From NCBI GenBank assembly GCA_008973525.1, contig WACJ01000109.1, positions 1 through 64,000 of the forward strand: 64,000 nt of DNA. Reading direction: 5' to 3'. Positions 26,001 through 35,602 of this stretch are shown in pieces (the first letter of the stretch is position 1; each line of letters opens with the position of its first letter). The translations under genes were made by a program, and so were the position numbers. Source of the stretch: Stenopsyche tienmushanensis (lineage: Eukaryota; Arthropoda; Insecta; Trichoptera; Stenopsychidae). Below the pieces are notes generated by a model. The model saw only the letters and a list, made by a program, of their open reading frames with translations, was not told the DNA's origin and did no database searches.

Positions 26001-26642
26001 AATAAGCCTAAATTTTGAATATTCGCCAAGAGATGACATGAGATTACTGTATATCTGTGATCATTTTACATATAAAAATATCGGATTACCAGATACTATA
26101 ATTGATTAAGCTTATTTATACGATAAAAGAATGATCATATACAGCATTTTTCAAGCGTTTCGAGGGTTATCTCTTTGATTGTAGTTGTATATTGTTTCAT
26201 CTGAATGCTGCACACTTTCATTCAATTATGTATACAAATGGATGCGTCATTGTATCATAAATTTCCCGTAGACAGCCATATGCTGCATAATATTTGATCA
26301 GGGCTCTTTTTAATTAGCTCCTTATTTTAGCGACATCTCAGAATCAGCAGGTAAATACTCAAAAAATCTATGCGCATATAAACAATCGATCGCGGGACGA
26401 CTCGCAGACGTTTCAAAAGCGATGTAAAATCACATAGCTTGCAAACACGGCGAGGCGGATCGTCGTCATGGTGGACGTGCTAATTATACTCGCGCGTGCC
26501 TCCGATGGATTTGGCGTTCCGGGACGAAATTTCGAGCAATTTCGACGATACGTCAGAGAAGATGGCGATCGTCGCGTTCGCCGATAAGCATCTTGTGGAC
26601 GAAAAACGATCCGACGAAGAATTAGAAGCACTTACGCGTCAT
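20085..26642 (-). CDS. SERF: Small EDRK-rich factor (SERF / 4F5 family), 68 aa, 3 coding exons
   Basis: Coding exons 26642-26636 (ATGACGC, then a GTAAG donor), 24121-24007 and 20169-20085 sum to 207 nt. The product starts MTRGNQRDLARAKNQKK, the conserved SERF start, followed by a Lys/Gln-rich tail (ELMREKQKKKEED) and ends AAAAKQQSSAKS. SERF proteins are small, very charged, disordered proteins known to promote amyloid nucleation and bind nucleic acid; they have no enzyme motif. The 7-nt first coding exon was found by matching the required phase (MTR then GlyAsn) and lies in a CpG-rich block. Introns are about 2.5 and 3.8 kb and contain repeats and a piggyBac relic. NTAQ1 lies head to head 1.75 kb away. 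The copy number (SERF1 or SERF2 type) cannot be decided. Confidence 0.9.
20170..22800 (-). other. SERF intron 2, left part: AT-rich, nothing coding seen
   Basis: Very AT-rich intron sequence. A short GC-richer patch at 20940-21120 and a patch at 21720-21960 look like old insertions, but I could not assign them. No ORF here carries a recognisable motif. Confidence 0.4.
22815..22948 (+). repeat. GGCCACA-palindrome repeat, inverted copy of 36255-36380
   Basis: Contains ACTCCTATGGCCACACATTG then a second ACTCCTATGACCACTAAATG unit, each followed by GTGGCCGA, then TTCTCGGGTAGTTTTTATGA and ACTTCAAATAAGATTTTG. The reverse complement of 36255-36380 carries the same order. GGCCACANNNTGTGGCC is a palindrome repeated twice, as in transposon subterminal repeats. 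It lies beside a TTAA and a piggyBac relic, so it may be a piggyBac subterminal region. Confidence 0.65.
23045..23439 (+). mobile_element. piggyBac transposase C-terminal relic with right end
   Basis: A broken plus-strand frame reads QDTLVLAWRDKIIVTMLST, then MGGVDTADQ, YATSYSFMRKT and, after a frameshift, remnants of the following Trp-rich helix. 'MGGVD..DQ' is a known signature of piggyBac transposases. The block ends with GAGCCCAAAGGG directly before TTAA (23440-23443), consistent with a piggyBac right end. Stops and the missing N-terminal two thirds make it inactive. Confidence 0.7.
24567..24715 (+). repeat. Dispersed repeat, inverted copy of 462-606, in SERF intron 1
   Basis: This is the second copy of the repeat at 462-606, in the opposite orientation, with roughly nine bases in ten identical by eye over about 145 bases. 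It lies in the first intron of the SERF gene. It contains no open frame of note. Confidence 0.75.
25361..25740 (+). repeat. 330-bp dispersed repeat, copy B (with ~80-base insertion)
   Basis: Same family as 16091-16425, same orientation, in SERF intron 1. An insertion of about 80 bases (roughly 25568-25650) follows CTTTCCCGATTT. Copy A has about 14 extra bases in the middle, so each copy has private indels. Confidence 0.8.
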
Positions 26643-26800
26643 ATCGCCGGCCGCAGCCCGTCAACTGTCAATTGCGCTCCGACCTCCGCTCGCCAAACGC
26701 CCACCCTACGCACTGTTATATACTCACATCCGGCCGCATTTCAGCTAGAGCTTGAGGCCTTAAACGATCACTATTCGGCCAGCTATTCAGGTATCTTCGA
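26480..26800 (-). promoter_or_regulatory. CpG-rich SERF start region (promoter / 5' UTR)
   Basis: A CpG-rich island centred on the SERF start codon (26642-26640) in an otherwise AT-rich region. The 5' UTR and promoter should lie at 26643 and above. A plus-strand frame from an ATG at 26505 runs through the same sequence and ends near a GTATC donor-like site, but it is antisense to a confidently placed SERF exon. Confidence 0.5.
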
Positions 26801-26886
26801 TCATTTTGTAACATTGAAGGAATAGACAAAACACGTTTCCCGAGCCATCACCGAGGGTTTCATGCACCAATAGTTTAATACACATA

Positions 26887-27793
26887 GGGCGTGATCCGAT
26901 ATTAAAAACGTTTCCCACGTTTCACACCGCACCAAGAAGCTAGCAACACTATACGCTTTGTTCACAGTTTTCATAGTGACAGATGCCATTTTGCGTTGAA
27001 ACAAGACGCGAAATTGGCGTCAATCTTATTTCCAAGATTAGTTGAGTTTACAATGGCTGAATATGTAGATATTTCTATTTTTTTGCAAGAAAGCAATGAA
27101 TTGCTCAATATGAAAGTTCTTCCCGCCGACGCTATTTCGCCGACGAGTTTCGGTGTTTCGATGCGGTGGAGCGTGAATCCGGTGTTGCCATTATAAAAAA
27201 TGTCATGATGACTGCTCACGCTGCTACCTCTTTTGCATTGAGCACCGTGAGCAACTATGACGTCACAAGGATTCAATTTGAAATTTCTTCCCGACAACGC
27301 TATTCGAGCTTAGAGTGGTGTTTATTATAAATAAATATATATTTATTTATAATAAATATTATTTATCAATAAATAAATAAATTAATTAATTAAATAAATT
27401 AAATGCCACTGAATATATAATGAAACGTTTATTCTAGTAATTGAGCACCTATGGCTGCTAAAATAGGCGATATTCATCCAGTAAATAAGAGAAGTGAACA
27501 AACAAGAACGGCACAAAATTAAAACAATGTACATATTAAAAAGTAGCTAACAAAAATTCAGGTGATTTTTGTCATTGGTAAACAGCCTAGAATTCGTCAC
27601 CAACGTCCCTTCTATAATCCAAATGTTTTTTCTATTGATATTCTTGCTGATGACAGGCAAAAGTTGAAATTTTTGTTTCGCTGTTAGATGTCCGCTCGTA
27701 CTGCTCTCGTCGATATTGTGAACAGTGTGAACAAACGATATGGTGTTGCCAGGATAGAAACGTGAGAAACGTTTTTAATATCGGATTACGCCC
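26887..27793. mobile_element. 907-bp terminal-inverted-repeat element (Harbinger-like) between SERF and NTAQ1
   Basis: The left end GGGCGTGATCCGATATTAAA continues AACGTTTCCCACGTTTC; the right end, read inwards, is GGGCGTAATCCGATATTAAA continuing AACGTTTCTCACGTTTC. Similarity goes on for about 80 bases per side. ATA flanks both sides (26884-26886 and 27794-27796), a 3-bp target duplication. GG-starting ends with 3-bp duplications recall PIF/Harbinger elements, though those prefer TWA. No transposase is seen, so it is non-autonomous. Confidence 0.75.
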
Positions 27794-27819
27794 ATATTCA
27801 TATTATTTTTACGAACCGT

Positions 27820-28300
27820 CATATTAGATAGTTTATTTTTAAGACATTCCAAATGCTTTAAAAATAATACAAACCCAATATAACAGCTTTATTTTTAATA
27901 ATAATTTATTTAAATTCAATATTTTTTTACATTGTACATAAAAATATTGCTATAGTCTTTGATTTATTATTATTTTTATTACGTATTTAAAAATAATTGT
28001 CCAATCAAATAATTTTTACCATCGATATATTAAATAAATGATATTAAAATACCCGCAAGAATTTATGAATATGAAAATAAATGCATTTATTATTTTGATG
28101 TCAAAATTATTTTATAATTATTATTCGAAAATATTGTATAAAGAAGTACTCCGGTTAATCGTGAAGATATTATAAAAATTTATTGAGCGATTTTAAATGT
28201 ATAAATCAAATTTTATTGGGTGCATAAATTAATGATTTTTAATTATATTGAATTTTATTCGCAGAAAAATACGAGCAGTGTTGCCAGTGCGGAGCCGTAT
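27820..28300. other. AT-rich spacer upstream of NTAQ1
   Basis: Extremely AT-rich, with no coding or repeat signal recognised. It becomes GC-rich at about 28280, just before the NTAQ1 start codon at 28390, where 5' UTR and promoter are expected. Confidence 0.4.
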
Positions 28301-28389
28301 TGTAATTGGGTCAGTGATGTAGCAAGCAGCCGGCTTTGTCCCGGTCCCGATCCAGAGTCAGAAGACGATACGCCCTCGACGGCAGCGGC

Positions 28390-31300
28390 ATGGCGGCGCC
28401 GCCCCCTCGTCCGCTCTTCCCGAAGTCGGTCGACTGCTCATATGTCTCCTGCTACTGGTAGGTTTTAAAACATTAAATGTGAACTAACCCAATTTTACGC
28501 ACTATTTTTTGGCGAAGTTCTCCCCCTGCGGAAGCTCGTTTCGGTCTTTTTTATTTGCAGCGCTCCGATTTGGGAGGACTGGAAGCCGCGTTTCTTCCGG
28601 GAGGACGATCGTTTAGACTGAGGGATGTCGCTCTATGTTGCCGAAAATCTTTTGTTTCCTTATTGCAGTATTGACCCGTTAAAAAGAAAAAAGGTCACCT
28701 TCTTTTTGCTTGATGCGGTTGCATGTCATAAGCTTTTCTGTGAGGGGCGGAGTCCGATGCTGTCAAAACTGACGTGTATATTTCGCGCAATTTTCGATCT
28801 GTCATCGCAGTACCGGGCCTCGCAATCCATATTTTTGAATTTATCGCATTTATTTGTTTCGGTAACATAATTTTCGTTATGAAATACCGCAATGCATCTA
28901 TCCAAGGACATAATTAGAATAATCCATGTTTTTTTTAAAAATACTATTTAAATAAGACATTGTTATAGTTCTAGTTGGAATCTATTTAGACCATAGACAA
29001 TAAATTTTATTCACCTTTGTTTTAGAATGTCTTTGAATTTTCAATATTTATCATTTATAATATAATAGATTAACTAAATAATAATATCAGCACAAAAACG
29101 TGTGTTTAGGACAATTTTTAAATAATATGAAATTTTCGCTAAAATGGGTAAAATGGCATTAAATATATTTTTATGCGTATGAATATCGCAATGTATGATG
29201 CATTTAATCGATGGCTTAAGACCAAAACTTAAAAAATTAAATAAGATTTCATCGTTAATCTGATGCAGAATAAAATTGAAAACATATTTTAATCGGATCC
29301 ATGTAATAATACTATGGCTTATAAATTTGGATAGCTGACTTCGGGGCTGAATTTATAAAATTAATACTACGGTATTAAAAATAATTGGTTTAACTTGAAA
29401 TATATATTTATGTACACATATGGTACTTGAAGACGATGTAAATTTTTTGTGATTGAGAAATATCATCATTAAAAATACTATGTACATATTTTTGCTCGAC
29501 TTGTTATATTTAATATTCTCAGATTTTTATAGATTAAATTTATTTCACATTTATGTAACTTTTTTAACAATAGAGGTTAATTGAAAGTAGGTCAAGATAG
29601 TTCCAATTTTCGGCTGTAAATATTAGGGCTTATCAGACGGGGAGGGATAAGAAGGGGCTGTGGCCACGAGCTTTGCAAAATTAGGGACTTCATCTTGATA
29701 ATAAATATAAATATATGTAACAAAAATATACGAGAAGGCAAAATTGGACAAAATTTAAAACTAACCATATTCGATTGGAGGCGGCTTAAAAAAAAAATTT
29801 ATTAAAAGGTATTATATATCAAGAATATTTCCCCAAATTTTCAAGTCAATCAGAATAAAACCCTAAAATAGAGAGCTATTGGAAATTCCGATCATTAGAC
29901 TCAACCACCTGGGAGCATCGCATTGATCTCAAAACTCTATTTTTGAAGTCGGTTGTTTGCTGATTTTGATAACCTTGTTTTAACGATTGAATATTCAACA
30001 TTTTTGAATGAAGATTTTATATAATATTGCTCGGATGCTTTGGAATTGAATTAAAAATATCGGTTTATTATGTGTATACTCGTTGCTTCATTATGTTTGG
30101 TAAGAGTCCGTTTAAGCACTTCCCCGGGGAATTATTTTTATAAAAATATTCCAAAAAATCTATTTTTTTCTTCTTTAAATTTGAAGCACAACAAGTCTAG
30201 TACTATCTTAACAAGCTGGTAATAGTCTGGCAACCCAAACCCAACGGCACTCAGTCGCCAGACTGTCATAATGATAGTCTGGAAACACGTCAGAGCATAA
30301 CTATGAAATTATTCACATGTGTTAGATAACCTTTAATTTAAGCTGCCAGTTCTCAGTCTACATGTTTACAGCGTTTAGCGTTATATACAGGTAGCCCTCC
30401 GTCGACCATAGGGATATGCCCTGGAGAATGTCACGATTAACAGGTGATCTTGTTTAATCTTTCAGCGGGTGCAGTGAAAAATTTCCCTTGAACGTCGTAA
30501 ATACCAGCAATACAAAATATTATTAGTATAATACTTACAATTACAAAAACAATGCCCATTGCTCCGTTTTAAACTCAAAAATTGCTTGTAATTATGGAGA
30601 TTAAATTTATAGAGATTATATTGGAAATATTTTGATTATGGACGAGTATTTTAGAAGAGTTCATTGCATTTATTTTGGACAATATAGACTATATTTCTGA
30701 AGCGTAGGGAAAATAACACCCTTGGATGGATGCCGTAAAATTGTGCGCACATATGAAGACAAAGGTTCAGTCAGGGCTTGCATTACGACGCACTGTTGAT
30801 ATTATAATTTTTCATTGTTTTACGGCATATTAAATTTATTAATTCGGGGGATACTATTTTTCCCACGTCGCGGAGTATTTGAGTATTCAATCCTTGGCCG
30901 AAGCTCGTACGGTTGATCCAATTAATTTCCTTGGATTCATGTTGTGTGTTAATTGCTAGAGAGAAACTAATTAAAGTAATGTACTTGCTTTGTTTCATGT
31001 GACCCATATTTTTATTGATTTTTTTTTTAGTGCCGCTTGCATTCATTACAAGTCCTACTGGGACTCATTAAACACGGTATGCTTTATACGAATATGAACA
31101 TTTTTTGCATATCTGTGCTCTTTAATCATTGTACAAACATTTGGATGGATATTAATTAAATATATTATTTTACGCAAATACTGATAGTCGTCATTATCTG
31201 CGGACGATATTAGAAAAACGTATCTTTATTTGTTTTTACGATTTTCATACGGAAGCCGTATATATATATATATATATGTATATAAAATATGAAAATGAGT

Positions 31301-34300
31301 TTTTGGGCTTTGTACGAATATAAAAGCTATAAAATTCGTACAAAGAAAATTATGTTGCTTTGGCCTTGTATGAAATAATATATCCTTTTTTTTTCTAGCG
31401 AAGAGAATGTGTGGAAACTATGCCAAGATGTTAACGAAAGAGTTCCAGAAGAATTGGAGTTATGCTATGTAGTTTTTATTTCAAATCCATGTAAAACAGT
31501 CCCGTTATGGAGACAAAGGGCCGGCCGTGAAGAGGACCGTCTAGTATTTTGGGTTAGTGCCAAAAGCATTCCTTATTATTAAATATATGTAAAATCAATG
31601 ATATAGAGCTTGTAGAAATGAGACGAATAATGCTTGTGGAAGGAAATGCTTTTGATTAATAAGAAAACTGTCGCATGCTTTTATTCGTTTGGTAATTTTT
31701 TCTTTGTGTTTATGTATTATCAATAATCAAATATTCTTTGTCCTTAGGATTACCATGTTATCTTTATGTATACTTGGGATAGCAAGACGTGCCTTGTGTA
31801 CGATTTAGATTCAGAATTGCCTTTTCCCACATTTTTTCACAAGTATGTTACAGAGACATTCCGTACAGACCAAGTAGTGAACCCCGATTACCATAGGTAA
31901 ATATAATCTTTAAGTTATTTTAAAAACAACTTAAAATCCACACAATATTCATGAAACACGATAGCCACTTATAAAGAAGATTCAGGATATCGTCAGTCAA
32001 CATCATATTTATAAGAGAGCACTAACTAAATGACCACCGATGAAATATTGATACAAAATTTATTGAATGATTGCCATGCATGGAAAAATGTACTTAAATT
32101 TGCATATAATATAATGCATTTGATTGAATTGATTCTGGAATGATACAAAACAATTAACGATTTCATAAATGTAAATATATATTAAATGTTAGATTGTGCT
32201 TTTAGATTTACTGTGTAAAATTGCATCCACAGGTAATAGATAATTGTTTAGAGCAGAGGTCACCAAACTTTCAGAAAAGGGGATCAGACGAGAAATATTC
32301 TCACTGAAATCCTATCAAAACATTAATTTGTGTTAATATGTACGTCGCCATATCATCCAGATACCAGTCCTTGTACGCTTAAAACATTATACAGGGTGTG
32401 GCAAGGAAACTACCTTATTTTGAAAATGAATAATATACACAGTATAGGAGACATTTAATGTTTTAATGCCCAACATGCATCTCCGTATTCGCACTGTGAT
32501 CAGTTTACACCAGTCATCGGAGACACACGCTTACAATAAAAAATATACACCCGGCGTAAAAGTCAATGAATCAGGGGGTGTTGCTGGGAGCGTTCGTCTG
32601 TTCCACCGTGGCTACTGTAGTATTTGAAGGGAATAAGGGGGTTTGGACAATTTGCGACCATTTCTTGAAGTCGCTAGTTTAATCCGGAAATTAAAAGTCT
32701 ATTATTAACCCTTTGCACTCGAGCGGTGACTCTCAAGCACCACTGCATGTGATGCGACAACTCAAGCGGTGCCTCTCGGGCACCACTCGGATCGATGCAG
32801 TAAATTGAGCGATAATGATGTTTATTTAGGTTTGGCCTAACGAATATCACTTCACGAGTCTACTCCTGGCTTTTTGTGAATAATGTTATGAGGTGTCGAG
32901 TAACATAATGTATTATATGGCTACAAAGATGTCTTATCTCAAAAAACACTTGCGACTGTGGGTCGGATTCTACCTTCAATGTCAGTTCGAGATAAACTTT
33001 CTTGTTAATCAGAATATTTCTCTCAAAGTTACTGAGGCCAATAAGCATGGAACACAACGAAAAAATTACTTCTAGTGAAGATTATTTTAATATTCCGAAT
33101 AATGGATAGTGAATCTGAAAGCTATAGTGATTGTACAGAAGAGATTGAACCTTTAGAATGGATAATGTCCACAAAATCCAAAGAAATCTCCACGGGAATA
33201 CCGTTTGTATCCGGTAAAAGACAATCTAGCACAGCTTCTACTTTGCAGAGCAGTTCTGAAGGTATCCGACTAAATGGGAAGCTGTATGTTATTTTGATTG
33301 GACAAAAAAGGGATTACAAGGTTTGTTCCTAACGAACCAGGCCTGGCCAAAGGCGACAAACTGTGTACTACCATGATACTTGCTTCAACAAGCCAAGAAC
33401 GAACCTTGTTTTATAAAATACCATAAGAAGCAAAAATATAGAATGTAATGTTTGACAAATATTCTTCAATGAACTATGAAAATGGGGTGTCTAAAATTAT
33501 TTTTAGTTAACTATAAAAAGCTCATTAAATAAGCGGGAGCGGCTGACTGCTCTCGAGTTGCTGGTTTGCCCGGACGAAAAGGGCCTCGAGCGCAAAGGCT
33601 TAAGTCCAGATGCCAGATAGTTGTCTATAAGATTCTACATTTAACAGCAACTGAAGAAGTAGACTACATAATTATTTTCCCTAGAATCCTCCTTCCGTAC
33701 ATTTGGTGCTTAAACTAAGCCGCACTCATCTACAGCTGCAAGTCCAGGGGTAGAAGACTCGCCAGAACATGCAGTGCCATAGCTGAGACTTATAGGCTTT
33801 AGTGATGATTATCAGCGCACTTCTCTGTCCGGCACAGAGAGTTCGCCGGTGTGACAAATTTATGCCCCGGCGCCTGTACTATCTGGAATAATCCAATTTG
33901 CGTGTCCAAGCAGCCGTGGCATAACAGACGACATTAACAAATAGTGCAGTATACATAACGAGCATGACAATTACCGCCAATGCTCCATACAGATCCTGAT
34001 AACCTGATGATCTTGCAGAAGGCCCGTTTGGCATTCATGACTGCAGATTTGATGTGTTCTGTGAACCTACACATCTCCCCCAGGGTTACACCCAGATAGG
34101 ACACCCGAGGTTTTGAATGGAATTGGCACACTATGAATTTTATTAATGAGAGGCTTTGCTTAATGACTTTTCATCTGTATCGCATACGTCTTTGCCGGAG
34201 CAAATGCAAGCTTATTAAGCTCACACCACTCCGACAGAGAAGTGATGGCAGAGCTTGCATGAATCTCAATGTCCACTCTAGAGCCACCCCGGATGATCAG

Positions 34301-35602
34301 TGTAAGGTCGTCCGCATAAGCCGTCATAGAGTAACCTGTGATCAGCAGATCAACACAAAAAATATTGTCCAAAGGATTGATTCTAGAACCGACCCCTGAG
34401 GACAACTCTTAGACAGATGCTGACAGCACAGTGGAGCCAGCCTCAGCGATCACCATTCTACATGACAAGTAACTCCTGATGAGGGCGACTAGGTTAGCCG
34501 GAATACCTTTCAGCCCCATCTTTAACAGGATCGTCGCCCACTAGGAATTGAAATCCCTAGTTTACAACATTCTTCCAAGGACCCTGGTTAAACTGAAGAA
34601 CAATATTTAAGCTGCTATCGACAACATATCTGTTGATATGCTGGAAAAAGTAGAGAGTAATTTCAAAACTCGACACGAGACACGGAAAAAAAAATTAATC
34701 TGATATCTCCTATATTGTTTGTATTGTTCATTTTTATAATACGGCAATTTCCCTGCCGCACCCTGGGTATTGTCCAATAAACCACCAGCGATGATTAATT
34801 CCTCGCCTTTTTCTACACCTGGATCTTTTAATAACCCATCAATGTCTTCACTTGCATATACATCTTAAAATATCACTGATTTGCTTGACCAATTTATGGT
34901 TCTGAGTCCATATTTATCCCGTAGGTCACAGTATCGTATTGCTCTTACACTCTGAATATCGGATTTGTGCTTTGTAAAATACTTCACTGATTCACTTGGG
35001 GCTATGAATGTGTTAACAAATGTGTTGCAAATTAATAAAATGTATATTTAATAATACATATACATTAAATTGTATTAAATCATTTTTGTCTCTGGCTGAT
35101 TAAAAGTCTTTAGAGGACCGAATCCGACCTGCGGTTCCTAGTTTGGTGACCTTTGTTTTAGAGCTTTCTTTTAGTGGTTTAAGTGTATGCATCAAAATTC
35201 ATGCGTGTCTATTATGAATTAAATATGTTATACAATTAAAAATATATATTTCTGTCGATAATAATCAGCGTAATTTGATTTTAGATTCTTTCGTGTCGTA
35301 CCTGCAATACAATTTTTACAAAATTTTGCATCAGACAGACGCCATATGAAAAGGCCGGACGGTTCATGGATAAAACCGCCGCCACCTTATCTCGCCATCA
35401 GTACATCAGGTATGTCGCCGCGGTCAATATTGTTCTTTATGATTCAAATTGTCGGTATTTTTTTCTAACGAACTCTGATTTATTCTCGACAGGGTCCACT
35501 CATAATCTAGACGAATACACTAATATGGATGCTGCAGTTGGTCCGGGGCAAGTCTACAATCTTACTCAATTTGTTCAAAGGTTTTTCAAATTGAATAAGT
35601 AG
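28390..35602 (+). CDS. NTAQ1: Protein N-terminal glutamine amidohydrolase (NTAQ1/WDYHV1), 5 exons
   Basis: Exons 28390-28457, 31399-31552, 31748-31896, 35285-35409, 35493-35602 join in frame into 201 aa (human NTAQ1 has 205). The enzyme deamidates N-terminal Gln to Glu, feeding the Arg/N-degron pathway, in cytosol and nucleus. Seen: CSYVSCYCEENVWKLC, WDYHV, LVYDLDSELPFP, FASDRRHMKRPDGSW followed by IKPPPPY, and GQVYNLTQFVQRF. The catalytic triad known from human NTAQ1 (Cys28, His81, Asp97) corresponds to Cys23, His77 and Asp93 here, with matching spacing. The codon of Cys23 is split TG/C by the 2.9-kb intron 1. Intron 3 (3.4 kb) holds a stack of nested transposons. The start ATG lies in a CpG-rich block; MAAPPPRPLFPKS is a plausible divergent N-terminus. 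Confidence 0.95.
28458..31398 (+). other. NTAQ1 intron 1: mostly AT-rich, GC-richer to 28900
   Basis: 28500-28900 keeps a GC-rich character, with an acceptor-like pyrimidine tract and AG at about 28560 followed by an open stretch to the stop near 28670. That could be an alternative or decayed exon, or an inserted element. The rest is AT-rich without a recognisable gene; a (TA)n microsatellite lies at 31259-31277. Confidence 0.35.
32709..33599 (+). mobile_element. Internally deleted piggyBac element, TTAA-flanked
   Basis: TTAA at 32705-32708 and 33600-33603 flank 891 bp. The ends are CCCTTTGCACTCGAG and, inverted, GCCTTTGCGCTCGAG (13 of 15 identical). An ORF from the ATG at 33102 starts MDSESESYSDC, an acidic piggyBac-like N-terminus, and runs without a catalytic core into GQKRDYKVCS; a second frame continues RTRPGQRRQTVYYHDTC, resembling the Cys-rich C-terminal finger. 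The aspartate-bearing core is missing, so this is an internal-deletion derivative that could move only with help from elsewhere. Confidence 0.8.
33700..34570 (-). mobile_element. R1-type non-LTR retroelement fragment (reverse transcriptase)
   Basis: Minus-strand frames in order: LLKMGLKGIPANLVALIRSY (34530-34470), then after a frameshift SSGVGSRINPLDNIFCVDLL and TAYADDLTLIIRGGSR with the catalytic YADD, then VSYLGVTLGEMCRFTEHIKS and AFCKIIRLSGSVW. This order is the palm and thumb of R1/I-type reverse transcriptases. Frameshifts and stops show it is dead. It lies within the hAT element in NTAQ1 intron 3, next to the piggyBac derivative. Confidence 0.8.

Larger units (their letters stand above)
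32254..35155. mobile_element. hAT-type element with 8-bp target duplication in NTAQ1 intron 3
   Basis: The left end is CAGAGGTCACCAAACTTTC; the right end, read inwards, is CAAAGGTCACCAAACTAGG. They are flanked by GTTTAGAG (32246-32253) and TTTTAGAG (35156-35163), seven of eight bases identical. CAG-type ends with 8-bp duplications are the hAT signature. The subterminal CCGAATCCGACCTGCGG also recalls hAT elements. The 2.9-kb interior contains a piggyBac derivative and an R1 fragment inserted later. No hAT transposase domain was recognised inside. Confidence 0.7.

Noticed and set aside
25774..26109. 111-codon plus-strand ORF in SERF intron 1
   Set aside because: Longest frame of the area, but no recognised domain, no plausible splice partners, and antisense to a transcribed gene. 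Could be a transposon relic.
31259..31277. (TA)n run considered as a regulatory site
   Set aside because: Simple microsatellite in an intron; nothing else supports a function.
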